Origin: Acinetobacter sp. ANC 4862
GTDB lineage: Bacteria; Pseudomonadota; Gammaproteobacteria; Pseudomonadales; Moraxellaceae
Length of the DNA stretch: 64,000 bases
Assembly: GCF_004336635.1 (NCBI RefSeq)
Contig: NZ_SJXH01000007.1
Location: 52,159 to 116,158 of the forward strand
Reading direction: 5' to 3'
The notes under the pieces are model-generated. The model was not told where the DNA came from. It saw nothing but the letters and a program-made list of their open reading frames with translations, and made no database searches. Numbering within the stretch: the stretch's first letter is position 1; each line of letters starts with the position of its first letter. Below are positions 63,974 through 64,000 of this stretch, one piece after another. Both the position numbers and the translations under genes were made by a program.

Positions 63974-64000
63974 ATAGTCAAGCCTCACGAGTAATTAGTA
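63974..64000 (-). rRNA. rrl: 23S ribosomal RNA, 3' end (rest outside the window)
   Basis: The complement reads TACTAATTACTCGTGAGGCT then TGACTAT, matching the universal 23S 3' terminus (TACTAAT...GAGGCTT). The exact end is approximate. Confidence 0.88.

Noticed and set aside
63705..63977. 90-codon ORF near the right edge
   Set aside because: It lies over the 5S rRNA gene and the 23S-5S spacer on the opposite strand.
1..64000. Mobile elements, prophage, CRISPR arrays, integrons or tRNA genes
   Set aside because: No transposase, integrase, spaced direct-repeat array, attC-like palindrome or tRNA cloverleaf was seen. The 16-bp tandem repeat has no spacers, so it is not a CRISPR array.

Overview
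The window is 64 kb of chromosomal core sequence from a gammaproteobacterium, almost certainly an Acinetobacter (Moraxellaceae). The protein sequences (GshA, RarA, PncB, SsuA, DesB-like desaturase, BamC, MupP) and gene orders such as yqiA-parE, argS-SPOR protein, dapA-bamC-purC, ubiG-mupP-yciK and ribF-ileS-lspA-fkpB fit that group. The base composition is moderately AT-rich. I see no prophage, insertion sequence, integron, CRISPR array or tRNA. An rRNA operon on the minus strand enters from the right edge (5S gene plus the last bases of 23S).

Layout. 1-9.8 kb: the end of a GNAT acetyltransferase, yqiA-parE, a hydrolase, gshA-dsbB, a DUF924 protein, a lipoprotein, a DUF445 membrane protein, a decayed coding fragment and a DUF2798 protein. 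9.9-22.9 kb: argS and an FtsN-like SPOR protein, a palindromic intergenic repeat, rhodanese-psd, pncB, dtd, a frameshifted AT-rich coiled-coil gene, an SCP2 protein, serB divergent from an Smp-like membrane protein, a BASS-family transporter and pncA. 23-34.7 kb: a 16-bp tandem repeat, an MhpT-like transporter, dapA-bamC-purC, a candidate sRNA, rarA, a GGDEF-EAL protein, a YcgN-type protein, a DUF1328 mini-protein, murJ and ampD. 34.8-46.2 kb: nadC, rph, an oxygen-dependent fatty acid desaturation operon divergent from its TetR regulator, dsbA, ubiG-mupP-yciK, two RcnB-like periplasmic proteins and argA. 46.5-52.4 kb: a sulfonate utilisation operon (two SsuA proteins, SsuD, SsuC, SsuB) and a RutR-like regulator. 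52.4-64 kb: an MTA/SAH-nucleosidase-like protein, ribF-ileS-lspA-fkpB, an FMN reductase, a Gac/Rsm-type sRNA, a TauD-like dioxygenase, a PQQ-type sugar dehydrogenase, a 7TM diguanylate cyclase and the rRNA operon end.

The strongest unexpected signals are non-coding. The first is at 58.84-59.05 kb: a GacA-type upstream activating sequence (TGTAGG-N6-CTTACA), a sigma70-like promoter, and a transcript of about 135 nt with four hairpins that each present GGA in the loop, the last being a terminator. This is the layout of RsmX/Y/Z-CsrB RNAs that titrate RsmA/CsrA. The second is a C/U-rich sRNA candidate between purC and rarA, with its own -10 box, a CUCCCC loop and its own terminator. The third is a set of three DesT/FabR-like palindromes between the desaturase operon and its TetR regulator.

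Several functions recur across the window: peptidoglycan recycling and export (ampD, mupP, murJ), NAD salvage and synthesis (pncA, pncB, nadC), disulfide formation (dsbA, dsbB), c-di-GMP signalling (two proteins) and envelope lipids (psd, desaturase, lspA). All assignments come from reading the sequence and from family knowledge. No database search was run.
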